From the NCBI GenBank assembly GCA_033557465.1, contig JAWIIG010000038.1, positions 2,356,001 through 2,420,000 on the forward strand: a stretch of 64,000 nucleotides of DNA, written 5' to 3'. The DNA is from Ichthyophis bannanicus (Eukaryota; Chordata; Amphibia; Gymnophiona; Ichthyophiidae). The notes beneath the pieces were generated by a model, which was not told the origin of the DNA, made no database searches, and was given only the letters and a program-made list of their open reading frames with translations. Made by a program: the position numbers and the translations under genes. Positions 43,461 through 55,305 of this stretch are shown here, piece after piece (within the stretch, counting starts at the first letter, position 1; each line of letters opens with the position of its first letter).

Positions 43461-46400
43461 TTACGGGGGGCGGAGGGTGAGGTGACGCCACAGACGCTCC
43501 CAACGATGAGCCTCCACCACCCGCCTTTCGCGTTGCGCCATGCCGGACACTTCCTCCAAAATGTCCCGCACCACCTCGTCGAGGGGCAGGACCAACCCCC
43601 GGGTCGAGACATGACAGCGTGCTTGCCACAGGTGGTAGCGCACTACTGCCGTGACGAGGTAGAGGGTCCCGGAGTCCTGCCTCAGAGGAAAGGACCAGGC
43701 CCCGTACACCCACTCCGCATACGTGAGGAGGGAAAGGTCGCGCAGGTGAAGAGCAGCGGACACCAACCGGCAGGCCTCCACGTTAAAGGGGCACTGCCGG
43801 AGGAAATGGTCCATGGTCTCCGTCTGCCCTTCACACCCGGCCCTCGGACAGACCCGCTCGGCCTGTGACCTGTACTTGAGGTTGTCCCTCACGTACAAAC
43901 GCCCGTGGAAAGACAACCAGGCCACATCCCGAACCTTCTTCGGTAGCCGAGGGGAGTTCAACAGCTGAAGGCCCCGCTGCATCACATCCGCTGGACAGTC
44001 CCGCAGGGCCCACCATGGTTGAAAGTGGGAGGCGAGTACCATTCGGTACAATCCTTTCCGCCCCAAGGACTGGGCGAGCGGGTAGGTCACCCCCCACCGC
44101 CGAATGAGCCCCACCATCGCAAATAAGTACGATGGGGCCTGTTCCCCGCTCCGGCGCACACGTGGGACCGAGGACGCCCCCTCCCACTGCTCCCAGAAGC
44201 GGGAGAACCATTCCCGATAGGAGGCCACCCACCAAACCCCACCCCCTTCCCGCATCCTACCTAAGTGAAACGTCATAGACAGGACTGACATGAAAACAAG
44301 GGGGTGCAACATACCCAAACCGCCCTCTGCCCGATCCAGGCAAACGATGTTGCGCTGGACGGGGTTCAGGCGGTTACCCCACAGAAAACAGAAAAAGACG
44401 GCACAGACAGACGCCTGACGGGACGACGGAAGGACGAAGACCGTGGCCACGTGTAGAAAGAGAGGAAGCAGAAACGTCCCGAGGAGTTTGATCTTCTCCT
44501 CGTACGTACACCTCCACCCCCTCCACCGCAGCACCCGACACCGTGCAGTCTCGTGACAACGGTCCCAGTTGGACTCCGCACAGTCCTCCGACCCGAAGAC
44601 GAGGACCAAAACACGGACCTCCCCCACGGGAGGAGGAAAGGGGGCGCAGGAAGGCGGGGAGGCCTCCGAGGGGCCCAACCACAGCGTCTGGCACTTGCTG
44701 TGGTTGACAACAGAGTGGGCCACCTCCGAGTACTCCTCCACGGCCTCCTGCAGGGCCTCTACCCCTTCAGTGCCGTCCACGTAAACTGAGATGTCGTCAG
44801 CGTAGGCAACGACGGACACCGGGGGCGCACCAGGCGCCTCCAGGCCCCGCAACCCACCTGAGGACAATCTCCGGAGGAAGGGGTCGAGGGAGAAGACATA
44901 CAGCAAGGGGCTCAAAGGGCACCCCTGCCGCACCCCCGAGGCGACACCAAACGGCCGTCCGAGCCACCCGTTAAGAAACGGGAAGCTCACCCCCCCTCGG
45001 TACAGCGCCTGCACGACGAAGAGGAAACCCGCGGGGAGGCCGAAGTGCTGGAGCACCACCCACAGGTACCGGTGACTGACGCGATCGAAGGCCTTGGACT
45101 GATCCAAGGAGACCAACCAGTGGTCCCGTTGGAGCGACCGGCCTCTTTCCACCACCTCCCGGACTGTGGCGACAGCGTCCAGAACCCCTCTCCCCCGAAC
45201 GGAACAATACTGGGAAGGTGACAGCAAAGCGCCCGACACCTCCACCAGTCGGTTGGCCAAACACTTGGCCAGGATCTTCCGGTCCGCGTTCAGAAGAGAG
45301 AGCGGCCGCCAAAAGTCCAAGATGCTATCGTCCTTCCCCTTGGAGAGCAGCAGCAGGACAGACTCTCGAAATGACCGCGGGAGAAACCCCGTGTCCATGA
45401 TCTCCTGAAACAGAGAGGTCAGGAAGGGGGCCAGCTGGGCGATGAAAGTACGATAGAACTCCACAGGGAGCCCATCGCGCCCAGGCACCTTCCCCAACGG
45501 CATGGCACGAATCGCCCTCTCCACCTCCACCTGCTGAATCGGAGCAGCGAGTGCATCAACCTGTGCCTGAACCACAGCCGAATACACCGGGGGAAGGCCC
45601 AGGTACTCTCGGATATGGGTGAGGTCCACGGGGCGATCCCCAAACAGGTCCGAGAAGTATTCCCCCACCATCCGCAAAAGGTCCTCCTGGGAGGTATGAA
45701 TGGTACCGTCCTCGCCCCGCAGGGCCATGACCTCCCGACGCCGGACCCTCTCCTTGCAAGTCAGGAAAGGGTCTGGAGCGGCGACCCCACCGGCCGCCCC
45801 CTCGAAGCATAGGGAGGCATGGCGATTGTAAAGCAGGCCACGGAGCTGGACGCGCACCTCTTCCACCTCCTCCCGCGCTGCTCCTCGGGATACGAAACGA
45901 TCCAGCGACCTCCGGAGGACAGTGTAAGTGAGGTAGCGGGATCAAGCCATGGAGGTACCCCGGGAACGGAAGAGTTGGCGGGCACGCGTCTTCACCTCGT
46001 CCCACCAGGCACCACGGGAAGGAAAAACACCCAACAGGGTCTCCTGGTCTGCGAGAAAGGCCAAGAACTCCTGGACCACCTCTGATGTTGCCAACAACTG
46101 CACATTCAGTCGCCACAGGCCAGGACCCCCGCTGAGCTCCTCGTGGTTGGCCAGGAAGGACAATGGAGAGGACGCGGTGGTCCGAAAAGTCAACCGCCTG
46201 CAACTGCGGAGGGGAACACTCCACCCGGGCACTCACATATATCCGATCAATACGACTCCTGCAGGTCCCATAGTAGTAGGTGAACCCCGGAGATCGTGGA
46301 AAGGCCCGGTGGAAAACATCCACCAGGTCAGCCGTCCGGGTCATCTCGGCCAAAAAGAGGCCCTTGTAACTGGGTGGGCAGCGATCCCCCCCTCGGTCCT

Positions 46401-46857
46401 GCAAAAAGGTGGTGGTGTTAAAATTCCCGGCAAGGACCACCAAACGGGAGGTGTGTAAGTAGGGGCGGATGACCCCAAACAGGGTCTTCCTCGCCAACTT
46501 AGACTGGGGGCCGTAGACCACCACGAAACGAAACCGATGAGGCCCGCAGTAGCCGTCTAAGAGCAAACACCGGCCCTGCTCCAGTTCCCACACGTACTGC
46601 ACCTGAAATCGGTTAGACGTGAACAAAACCGCCACTCCTGCGTAGGGCTGTGCCGCAAGCGACCAGTACAAAGGGCCCCACCTCCACTCCCGCTTCGCCC
46701 GATGAAGGCTAGCGAGCGAGGTGAGCCTGGTCTCCTGCAAGAAGATGACATCCAGCCCACTCGTGGAAAGAAAATCATAGGCCGTAGCCCGCGCCTGGTC
46801 CAAGAAAATGCTGGCCACGTTGATGGTGGCGCACGAGAACGCAGGAGTGCACGCCAT
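43461..46857 (-). pseudogene. Tx1-type ORF2: endonuclease-reverse transcriptase, frameshifted
   Basis: The endonuclease lies in 46857-46140: C-A-T-I-N-V-A-S, FLQETRLTSL, VVYGPQSK, LVVLAGNFN (Asn replaces the usual Asp of GDFN), SRIDRIYVS and SDHRVLSI. Two frame changes (near 46140 and 45945) lead through a linker to an open RT block of 801 codons (45866-43461). That block has GKVPGRDGLPVEFY, FWRPLSLLNADRKILAKCLA, SQYCSVRGRGVLDAV, VSLDQSKAFDRVSHRYLW, GVRQGCPLSPLLYVFSLDP and VVAYADDISVYV (catalytic YADD), and ends with the C-x-x-C...H region (FLRQCPFNVEACRL). Intact length would be about 1,130 residues. The nonsense-free RT suggests recent activity. Confidence 0.87.
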
Positions 46858-46899
46858 GCCTAGTTCGTGTGCAGTGACCCTTTCCTCCTCTTCTCACCA

Positions 46900-49800
46900 T
46901 ACCCGGGATCCCCGGAATCCCGCTTGCAGGACAAGCCCGCGAGCTGGAGCAACTCCTCACGGTCCACGTCGACCACCTCGAGGATCTCCTCCTCCTCCTG
47001 CTCGACCCTGTCACCCCACGAGGTGCTGGTGTCCCTGAGACCACCAGGCAAAGCTGTCGCAGGGGCTAACCCAGTTCCCATGGGGCGAGGGGGCACGGAC
47101 AGGTCAGGGGTCGGAGGAACGATCTCCTCCGTGGGGTCCACCACCGGTGCCTCCCCCCCTCCCTGGACAAAGACTGAAACAACGGACCAGTGCCCACCCC
47201 CGCGGGGGAGGCCGGGACGGCCGGGTCAGCAGGGGGTTCCTGCGAAAGCCCATCACCCAACTGCGGGGGCAAAGACCCGTCCTCCCTCACCCGTCGGGCG
47301 CCAGTATCCACCTTGATCGGAGGACCCTGATCGCGGCGCGCCTTCGACACTTTCAAAGGTCACCGCTGAGGAAGAGGGGTCGCCCCCGCCGCTAACCTCT
47401 CCGAGCGCCGCACAGGAAGCCCTGCCTCTACAGGCATGCCCTCATCCGCTTCAGCCGCATCAGTAGCCAAAAAGACGAAACGGTTGATGTCCAACACGGG
47501 CTCTGCATCCGGCAATGGGGATGTCTCCCGTTTCTTCCTTTTAGACTTGCCACCTTTAGAAGGGACCGTGGTCCATTCCTGAGGTGGCACCACCCGCAAC
47601 CCACTATCCTGTCGTGACACATCAACCTCCACCACATCAACCCTCTCCTCCCTCCTACCCAAATCCCCTCCCCCTGGTGGCTCCCTCGGCTCGATGGACT
47701 CCTCCACCCTAGGGCCCTCGGACTCCTCCTGAGGGAGAGGGGCCTCCACAACCTCCTCCCGCACAGGAGCCCGAGGTGGAGTGACGGCATCCCCCCCCCG
47801 GTCCATTGTGTGATGCGGAGGGGCAGCGGGCGAAGGGGTGGCCCAACTCCCCGCAAAGGTTACACCGAATAAGCAAACACCCAGCCGAGGCGTGACCCCG
47901 TCCACCACAACGGGTGCAGACCTGCTCGGGACAGTTCATGCTCAAATGGCGGAATGAGCCACAGCGGTGACACTCGCGGGGTTGCCCGGGGTAATAGCAC
48001 AAGATGCGATCCCGACCGAGGAAACCGGCCGAGGGCACGTGCTGCACCACGTTTCCCACCTCACGGAAACGGATCCTGCCCTTCCACGACCCGTCCCACA
48101 CCCCTAGGGGCCCAGCGCCCTTAACCAGGGGTGCGAGGAGCACCGCATGGCGCGACAACCAAAACTGGATGTCCTGCCCTGGGAGCGACTCATTCCGGGA
48201 TAGGATGGTCACAGGTACCGTCCCCTGGCGAGAGATAGGCACAACACGAAAGTCAGCCCACCCTCCCTGCCCCCTCTGCTGCTGGTATCGGTCCCAAAAA
48301 ATCTCCAGCCCCCGTCTCAGCATGAAACTAACATCATATTCAATGGTGTTGTTCATGTGGATGAAGGCATAGAGATCTCCCGGGAGAAACCCCAGCCCAA
48401 GGACCATCCTCAAGACCTGTTCCCTGGCTGGAGGGGGCCCCTCCCCAGCCCACCGGATCTGCGCCATGTTGCGTCGTCTGACCTCACCCCCTACCCCTCG
48501 GAAACCTCCCCCACCTCCTCCCCCTCCTACAGGACCATTCCCCTGGGAACCCCCCCTTCCCCCAGCCCCACCTGACGTCCCCGGAGTGGTGCCCGACCCC
48601 CTCAGAGCCTCCGCAAAGGTACGGGGGGGGGGGAACCGACCCCCCAGCCCCCATCCCCTGCCCTCCTTGTCCTCCCCGGCATCCACCTGCGGGGGACCCT
48701 GCTGCTGGTCCGCAGGATCCACAACCGCCTCACAGGGGGCACCTGGGGACTGGGCAAGGTCAGCTCTGCAAACACAGAATCAGGGATACTGTCCCGTCCT
48801 GATCCCTGGGTGCCACCGAGAACCTCCGGAGCACCCCTTGCTGTCATATCTGGCTGCTGCCGAAAGGCAGCAAAGGCCCCGGGAGGGCCCGTCGGGGTCT
48901 CTAAAGCCAATTGCAGGGCGTCACAGACCTGGTTCTTGGTAACACCCAGGGGACCAGAAAGCCCCCCCAAACCTCCGTCCCGTGTTCCCGACCCAGCGCA
49001 AGGCTCCTGGGTCTCGGCCACCACTACCGGGGACGGACCCCGCTCCCCTCCATTCCCGGTATCCAGGGGGACCACCCCATCCCCTAATCCCACTGAAAAA
49101 GGACCCTTCCCCCAATCAGGACCAACCACTACCTCCTTCCCTACTACTAGACCTGTCGTCCGCTCCCCCTTTCCCTCCGCCAGACCTTCCACCGACCCAC
49201 CATCCGCTACCCCCTGTACGGCTACCGGCAACAAGGCAGGACCATCCCGGGACAGTAGGGCAGTTCCCCCCCTAACTAAATCCCCCAAACCTCCACCCCC
49301 CTGCTCCCCGTCCCTCCCAGGTCCTACCTTATTGTCGGTGCCAGACGTGGCACAGGGGACAGGAACCTCGTGGCCGGCAGCCAGGGCTCCAGCAGCAAGG
49401 GCGGACGCCCCCCTGCGAGCCAGGCTTTCCTCGGCCATAGCAGCCGACAAGACAGGCAGCTGCACAGCCCGCTCCGCGGTCCTAGATTGCAGGGACAGCA
49501 GGCCAACACTCTTCCCTCCCTGGCCCCCTCCCTGACCCCCTCCGGGGGCCGCAGAAAAGAAAGAGCAGCCCCCATCCTGCTCCTTCCCCCTTCCAGCACC
49601 CTTCCGGCCCCAGCCAGCCACCTCAGAACCCACTGGGCGATTACCCTGTATCTTTCTAGGGGCCGGAAGGGCAGCCACAACAGGGGAATCCTGCCCGCCA
49701 GCCACCCCCCTACCAAACCCCTGCCCAGGAACCTGGACAGGTACTGCAGGTGAAGGAGCAGGATGCCCAGCAGAGATAGAGTGTTCAGACCCTTGGTGCT

Positions 49801-49990
49801 GTAAAACCGGAAGGTGAGTGGAGAAATCAGCCACCCGCAGAGCCTCCAGTGGCACAGCATATTCAAATGACTGGGGCCGACCAGTCTTCCGCCTCCGGGG
49901 ATCCCGTAGAGAAAACGCAGAAGTCCCCTCAGAGCCTGGAACAGCCAGAGGCTGTACATCACCGGCAATCTTCCGGGCGATGACAGGCAT
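46900..49990 (-). pseudogene. Tx1-type ORF1: zinc-knuckle nucleic-acid-binding protein, frameshifted
   Basis: The likely start is ATG 49988-49990 (M-P-V-I-A-R-K). A Gly/Pro/Ser-rich N-terminal part runs to about 48720. There the frame shifts into 48722-47709, which carries PRTFAEALRG, a folded domain (LGLGFLPGDLYAFIHMNNT), then three CCHC knuckles: CHRCGSFRHLSMNC, CTRCGGRGHASAGC and CNLCGELGHPFARC. A second shift near 47850 leads to a charged tail with KGGKSKRKKRE and PVRRSERLA, ending near 47360. Weak open sequence continues toward ORF2. Tx1 ORF1 binds element RNA. Expected length near 870 residues. Confidence 0.8.
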
Positions 49991-50165
49991 CCGACAAGTC
50001 TCCGCAGCCTCAGCAGACCCCCGACGCTGGAGAACAGCCGCCGAACACTTCTGCCCCTCTGCAACATCCCCTCCGATAGAGGGGCACTGGAAAGAATCCC
50101 CTACTGCCCCAACAGATCACCGCCGAAACTCCCGCGGCAAGGCAGAAGATGGGGGAAGGTTTTCT

Positions 50166-51398
50166 TCACACTTGAAGCTGTAGTCGGGCTGGGGGAAGTC
50201 CCACAGGCAGCTCCTGCAACGACATCTCCTTCTCAGTGACGTCACCACGGATTCCCCGGCGGCCATCTTGGGGGGTTCCTGAAGCGATGCACGACTTTGG
50301 GTGATCCACTGAAACGGCGGGAAAGGCCCGCAGAGGGGACAGCTGAGCCCCACGAAACCCTCCCTCGGAGCCAGGATCGGTGCTAGAGGGAGCCAGCAGA
50401 GGCATCGCAGGTGCAGAGGACGAACCGGATACCACCGCCATCAAACCCGGGCGAGCCGAATCTTCACCCATGATCACCGGAGCACCTGGGGGACGTGCAG
50501 GAGCAATCAGGGCAGACAACATTTCAGGAGAAGGAACCAGGTCATCTGCAGCATCAGAACCATCACCCCACTGTAGGTAAGGAGCACTAAATCCAGTAAA
50601 TGCTGTAGAGGAGTAAGGCAGGGAACGTGTGGTATACTTCCCAGGAGCTGAAATGTGGAAGGGAAAACTGCTAGATGAGTACGGGCCCACCGGCCTACCC
50701 GCCCCCGGGGGTCTCCCCTGGACTGCAGGCACCTTCCAACGGTCGTAATTCCGGTAAACTTCGGCGAGGGACCCACAACCCTGGCTTGTACAATACTCGA
50801 TCTCATAGTATTTGGCCTTCAAGGCCCGCTTCACCCCCTTCCTATAGGTGGTATAGGCCACCCATTCCTCGCCAGGAATGGTGGCCTGCAGGCTCTCCAG
50901 GTGGGAGAGCTGGGCTTGCAGCTGGGCCGCCTCCTCCTGGAGACCCCGGAGCCGCCGCACCGCCGCCACGATCTCGTCTGGGGCCCTAGCTGGCTGCTGG
51001 AAGGACGGCAGGCCCAACCCTCCGTCCTCATCCTCACTGGAGGAGGTAGAGACCTCCTCCAGGACCCGAGGCGGAGGGGGGAACCCGCCTCCTCCAGTGC
51101 TATACTCCACGGTCCTCCAGGGTCTCCCCAGGGCCTCTCCCCGCTGCCACCCAGCCTCCACACCCTGCATGGAAAGGAGGCAGGAGCCTCCTCCCTGGGG
51201 TAGCGGGCCCAAACCTCCATACCTGTGGGTCCCTCGGTCCTGGCCAGGTGCAGTCCTACCTGGGGAGTCCCCCTCCTGGGGTGCCAGCTGTTCCAGGCTG
51301 CCGGTTCCTCCATCCAGTGTCAGAGTAGGAGGCCCACCAGGATTGGTAGGCCTCTGGGCCTGGGCCTCTCCTGCTGGAGGTGGCCCAGGACCCGACAT
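50166..51398 (-). CDS. Extra ORF upstream of ORF1 in the Tx1-type LINE (function unknown)
   Basis: 410 codons from ATG 51396-51398 to a stop at 50166-50168, unbroken. It begins about 85 bp inside the element and ends about 175 bp before the ORF1 start, in another frame. Composition: a Pro/Gly-rich N-terminus, an acidic Ser stretch (STSSSEDEDGG), a heptad-rich segment likely to be a coiled coil (RRLRGLQEEAAQLQAQLSHL), and a Tyr-rich block (VAYTTYRKGVKRALKAKYYE, Y-C-T-S-Q-G-C-G-S). I know no domain for it. It could be a genuine additional protein, an ORF1 N-terminus cut off by a shift, or an exapted host fragment. An open frame can also arise by chance in GC-rich DNA, but the ATG start and fit between UTR and ORF1 favour a real gene. 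Confidence 0.6.
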   Translation of the reverse strand: MSGPGPPPAGEAQAQRPTNPGGPPTLTLDGGTGSLEQLAPQEGDSPGRTAPGQDRGTHRYGGLGPLPQGGGSCLLSMQGVEAGWQRGEALGRPWRTVEYSTGGGGFPPPPRVLEEVSTSSSEDEDGGLGLPSFQQPARAPDEIVAAVRRLRGLQEEAAQLQAQLSHLESLQATIPGEEWVAYTTYRKGVKRALKAKYYEIEYCTSQGCGSLAEVYRNYDRWKVPAVQGRPPGAGRPVGPYSSSSFPFHISAPGKYTTRSLPYSSTAFTGFSAPYLQWGDGSDAADDLVPSPEMLSALIAPARPPGAPVIMGEDSARPGLMAVVSGSSSAPAMPLLAPSSTDPGSEGGFRGAQLSPLRAFPAVSVDHPKSCIASGTPQDGRRGIRGDVTEKEMSLQELPVGLPPARLQLQV

Positions 51399-51482
51399 CC
51401 AGGCTCAGGCTGTAGTTAAGCCCCGCCCCCTAGCAGGAGCTCTCTGGGAGAGGTCTGCACTCCACCACAGCTGAACAGCAAC

Positions 51483-51490
51483 TGAGTGGA
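51483..51490. repeat. Target-site duplication of the Tx1-type LINE (right)
   Basis: TGAGTGGA, matching 42440-42447. DIRS RNase H sequence (GGGACCACTCGTG) resumes right after it. Confidence 0.75.
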
Positions 51491-53090
51491 GGGACCACTC
51501 GTGTGGCAACAGGACTCGGCTGAGCCTGTCCGCCCAAACGTTTTGAATGCCTGGAAGGTATACTGCCAACAAATGAATGTGATGCTCTCTGGCAAAGGCC
51601 CACAGTTGCAAACCTTCGTTGCATAATTGCAGAGGGCCTGTTCCGCCTTGTTTGTTTAGGTAAAACATGGCCATTTGATTGTCGGTTTGCACAGAACTGT
51701 TTTGTTTATGAGATGGAAGCAAAAGACTCAAATAGCATTGGAAATGGCCCTTAGTTCAGGGAGGTTTATTTGAAGAGAAGCCTCCTGTGGGGTCCAGAGA
51801 CCCTGGGTAGACAGATCGCCCAAGTGGGCTCCCCAACCCAACTTGGATGCATCTGTCATCAGGACAGCCTGAGGCAGGGGTTGCTGAAAAGGAGAGCCTA
51901 CTATAAGGTTTTCCAGAGATTGCCACCAATGCAGAGACACAATCAGGCGTGTGGTAACTCTGATCTTGTCTGACAGGCATCCTGAGGCCTGGGACAATTG
52001 GGAAGCAAAGGTCCACTGGGCCGCTCGCATGAGAAGGCGTGCATAAGGAATCACATGGACTGTAGATGCCATGTGTCCTAGAAGTCAAAGCATCTGTCGG
52101 GCAGTGAGGAAGGTTTGTAGCACTGCTTGAGATGCTAGTTCAATGATGCGCAGACAGTGAGGCTGAGGCTGAGGCAGGAAAGCCTTTGACGGCTGTGTGT
52201 CCAAGCGAGCCCCTATAAACTCGAGGGACTGAGATGGGGTGAGCTGGGACTTTGGAAGTTTATGATCCATCCCAAGTACTGAAGTATTTGCATTACTCGG
52301 GAAAGAGCATGACTTGCCTCTAGAGCTGACGGTGCTCGAATGAGCCAATCATCTAAGTAAGGGAAGACAAAAATTCCTAGAGTCCTTATAAATGCTGCTA
52401 CTACTGCCATGCATTTTGTGAAGACCCTTGGAGCAGAGGCCAGTCCGAAAGGAAGGACCCTGTATTGAAAATATCTTCCCTTGACTAGGAATCGAAGGAA
52501 TTTTCTGTGATCTGCATGAATAAGGATATGCATGTAAGCATCCCTTAAATCTAGAGAACATAGCCAATCTTGCTCGTGAAGGTATGGAAGAAGTGTGTCG
52601 AGGGAGATCTTGAACCTTTCTCGGACTAAATATTTGTTTAGTTCTCTGAGGTCAGGGTTGGTCTTAGTCCCCCTGACTTCTTTGGAATGAGAAAATAGGG
52701 GGAATAGAATCCTGTGCCCTGCTGGGACATTGGAAACTCTTCTATAGCCCCTTGAGCCATAAGAGTGGTGACCTCTTGCCACAACAGGTCTGAGACCGGT
52801 GGTTGAGATTTGAACTGTTTTATTAGCGTGGATGGGGTAAAGCTGAGGAAATGAAGCTTGTATCCCAGACTCACGATAGATAGAGTCCAATTTTCTGATG
52901 TGATTTGTTGCGATCTTTTGGCAAAATGGCAGATACGGCCTGGAATATTTAAAGGTTCTGGGCTTAAAACAGGAAGAATGGCTAAGTTCTCTAGACAACA
53001 GTCAAAGACCTTGAGGATGCTGGGTCTGCTGAGCCTGCTGAGCTTGTGTCTTTCTTTGTCTAGTTTGTTGTTGCCCCTTCTGGGGAACAT
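51491..53090 (-). pseudogene. DIRS-B reverse transcriptase / RNase H
   Basis: RT blocks: QGTGFYSPYFLIPKKSGG, SLDLRDAYMHILIHADHR, LPFGLASAPRVFTKCMA and the catalytic FPYLDDWLIRAP (52350-52330 region). RNase H: M-T-D-A-S, N-L-P-E-L-R-A-I, Q-T-D-N-Q-M-A-M and WADRLSRVLLPHEWSLHS, where the Tx1-type LINE cuts in. Several shifts separate the blocks (near 52640, 52210, 52085 and 51730). The catalytic YLDD is kept but the ORF is not usable. Confidence 0.85.
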
Positions 53091-53283
53091 GTGTTTGCTG
53101 GGTGGAAGATGGATAGAATTTTTTCTTTTTAGAGAAAAAAGTTTTTTTGAAAAACGTTTTCTTGGCTGGGTTAGCTGTAGATTTTGACAATCTGTCTAAA
53201 GTTGTATTATCAGTGTCAATTTCATTAGCTTTGAGCTACCAATCCTTGCCAAAGAGATTTTCTCCTGTGCAAGGAATGTTTCC

Positions 53284-53289
53284 CAGCTT
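53284..53289. repeat. Target-site duplication of the L2 in DIRS-B (left)
   Basis: CAGCTT, matching 55300-55305. Six bases is short but joins the gag sequence without loss. Confidence 0.65.
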
Positions 53290-55299
53290 TTACTTTACTT
53301 TACTTTATTAAAACACTTGATAGACCGCCCAGGCCAAAGCGTCAGGGCGGTGTACAATCATAAAATGTGACAACTGCTGAGAAAGGAAGAAGAAAAGAAC
53401 GCCAAAAAATAATAGAACAGCAAAGAAATAGTAGAGAATAAAGAGAGAGCAAAACAGTAAGACAGTAAAACTGATAAAACAAAATTGTAAAAGCAATAAA
53501 AATAATAACTTAAAAATAAGGCGGATTAAAAAGGCAGGGGAGGGGAGGAGGAAACACGAGCCAGACATAGGTGGAATAGGGGGCGAGACTAGGGGGACAA
53601 ACACCATCAGTGGGGAGAACAGAAGGGAATAGGGGGGGGGGAAAAGAAATGGGAGACTAGGGGAGGAAAACATCATCATTAGGGGGAGGGAGATCGAACG
53701 CTTGACAGAAAAGGTGGGTCTTGAGGAGGGCTTTAAAACGAGTGTAGGATAGTTCTAGGCGAAGAGGTAAGGGAAGAGAGTTCCAGAGGGCGGGACATAG
53801 AAAAAAGAAAGCAGAGTGTCGGGTGGATTCGAGGCGGGCCTGAGTGGGTGAGGGAAGAAAGAGGCGGTTACCATGAGCAGATCGGAGAAGGCGGGGAGAG
53901 GGCTGAAGATGAATAATGTTAGCTAAATACTGGGGGGAGTCAGAGAAAAGAGCCTTATGTGCAAGGATGAGTAATTTAAACATGAACCGAAACTTGATAG
54001 GGAGCCAATGTAAGGAAAGAAGACAGGGAGAAACATGAGAACGAAGAGGGGATAAAGTAATAAAACGGGCAGCGGCATTTTGAACGAGTTGAAGACGGTG
54101 AAGTTGGTGAGAGGGAAGACCGGCATAAACAACATTACAGTAATCAAGTCGCGAAATAACTAGGGATAAGACCAGAGTGATAATAGAAGAGTGTGAAAAA
54201 TAAGAGCGAACAGCCTTAATGCGGCGTAGATGAAAGAAAGAGGAGCGAACAACAGAAGAGATATGGTCGTGAAAAGAAAGAGATGAGTCTAAGGTAACAC
54301 CCAGATAACGGAGGGTGGGGGTGGAAGGGATAGAATGGGGACCCATAACAGGAAACACTGAAGGGGAAGGACGACCGAAAGTGACCCAGAGAGCAGCAGA
54401 TTTAGTGGGATTAACATGCATGAAATTTGACTCAAACCAGGATGTGATGGAGGAAAGACAGAGGTTAAGTGGAGCAAGGTCAGGGGCAGAAGGGGATGTG
54501 TGATGAACCAGAAGAATGTCGTCAGCATAGATATAAAAAGAGAGAGTGGATTGCTGGATTAACAAAGCTAAAGGAGCCAGAAAAACATTAAAGAGAAGAG
54601 GGGCAAGAATAGAACCCTGAGGAACACCACAGGTGGCGGGGGCAGGGGGGAGACTGAAGAGCCGGCGTGAACTGAGAAAGTACGGCAAGATAAAAAAGAG
54701 TGAAACCATTGAAGAACTGTGCCCTGAATACCAAAATCAGACAAGCGGGAAAGAAGAGTGCGGTGATCGACTACATCGAACGCAGAGGACAAATCCAGAG
54801 AAACCACTAGAGAAATGTCACCACGATCGTGGGAGCGGTGAAGTTCAGAAAGCAGAGCTGTGAGAATAGTTTCGGTGCTGTGACCAGGACGGAAACCAGA
54901 TTGTCGGGGGTGAAAGGCGTGAGTGGAGTCAAGATGAGAGGTCAGCTGGGAGAAGACAATTCGTTCAAGAATTTTGGACAGAAAAGGAAGGTTAGAGACG
55001 GGACGCCAGTTGGCAGAAAGAGTAGGATCAAGAGTGGGCTTTTTCAGGAGGGGACGGACAATAGCGTGCTTCCATAAGGAGGGAAAAAGACCAGAAGAAA
55101 GACTAGTGTTGAAAATAGAGAGGATGAAAGGCACTAATGCAATATGAGAGTCGAGTAGCCAAGGGGATGGCAGAGGATCAAGAGAACAGGTAGTCTGGTG
55201 GGCGGACGAAATAGCCTTAGTGAGTTCAAGTGAAGAGATAAGAGAGAAGGAGCACCAGGTGTGAGAGAAGATATGAGTGGGGGAGGAAGGGGGTGAGGG
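53290..55299 (-). mobile_element. L2 LINE, 5'-truncated, inserted in DIRS-B gag
   Basis: A minus-strand copy with most of the RT, a 3' UTR (53290-53656) and a tail of AAAGT-type repeats (seen as TTACTTTACTTTACTTTATT at 53290). A short CAGCTT repeat flanks it. It is much less decayed than the old L2 at 38340-58885. Confidence 0.85.
53657..55299 (-). pseudogene. L2 reverse transcriptase (one frameshift)
   Basis: First block (to 54568): S-L-D-P-L-P, WKHAIVRPLLKKPTLDP, NWRPVSNLPFLSKILERIVF, RQSGFRPGHSTETIL and VVSLDLSSAFDVVDHRTLL. A shift near 54670 leads to the second block (54709-53657): TCGVPQGSILAPLLFNVF, FYIYADDILLVHH (catalytic YADD), LRYLGVTLDSSLSF, SRLDYCNVVYAGLP, NAAARFITLSP, LSLHWLPIKFRFMFKLL and FKALLKTHLFCQAFDL. 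The endonuclease is missing. The upstream DIRS gag frame runs straight into this ORF at 55299, making one chimeric open frame (55416-54568). Confidence 0.88.
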
Positions 55300-55305
55300 C
55301 AGCTT
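55300..55305. repeat. Target-site duplication of the L2 in DIRS-B (right)
   Basis: CAGCTT, matching 53284-53289. Confidence 0.6.

Larger units (their letters stand above)
42448..51482 (-). mobile_element. Tx1-type L1 LINE (about 9.0 kb)
   Basis: A GC-rich minus-strand element inserted in the DIRS-B RNase H region, with an 8-bp flanking repeat. Order: short 5' UTR, an extra 410-codon ORF, ORF1 with three zinc knuckles, ORF2 with endonuclease and RT, and a ~1-kb 3' UTR ending AATAAACAAAATT. Zinc-knuckle ORF1 plus this ORF2 layout fits the Tx1 clade of L1, known from frogs and fish. Base composition differs sharply from the DIRS around it. Confidence 0.85.

Noticed and set aside
48800..49760. 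Long plus-strand open frames opposite Tx1-type ORF1
   Set aside because: They are Pro/Ser/Arg-rich antisense shadows of a GC-rich coding region, with no motif of their own.
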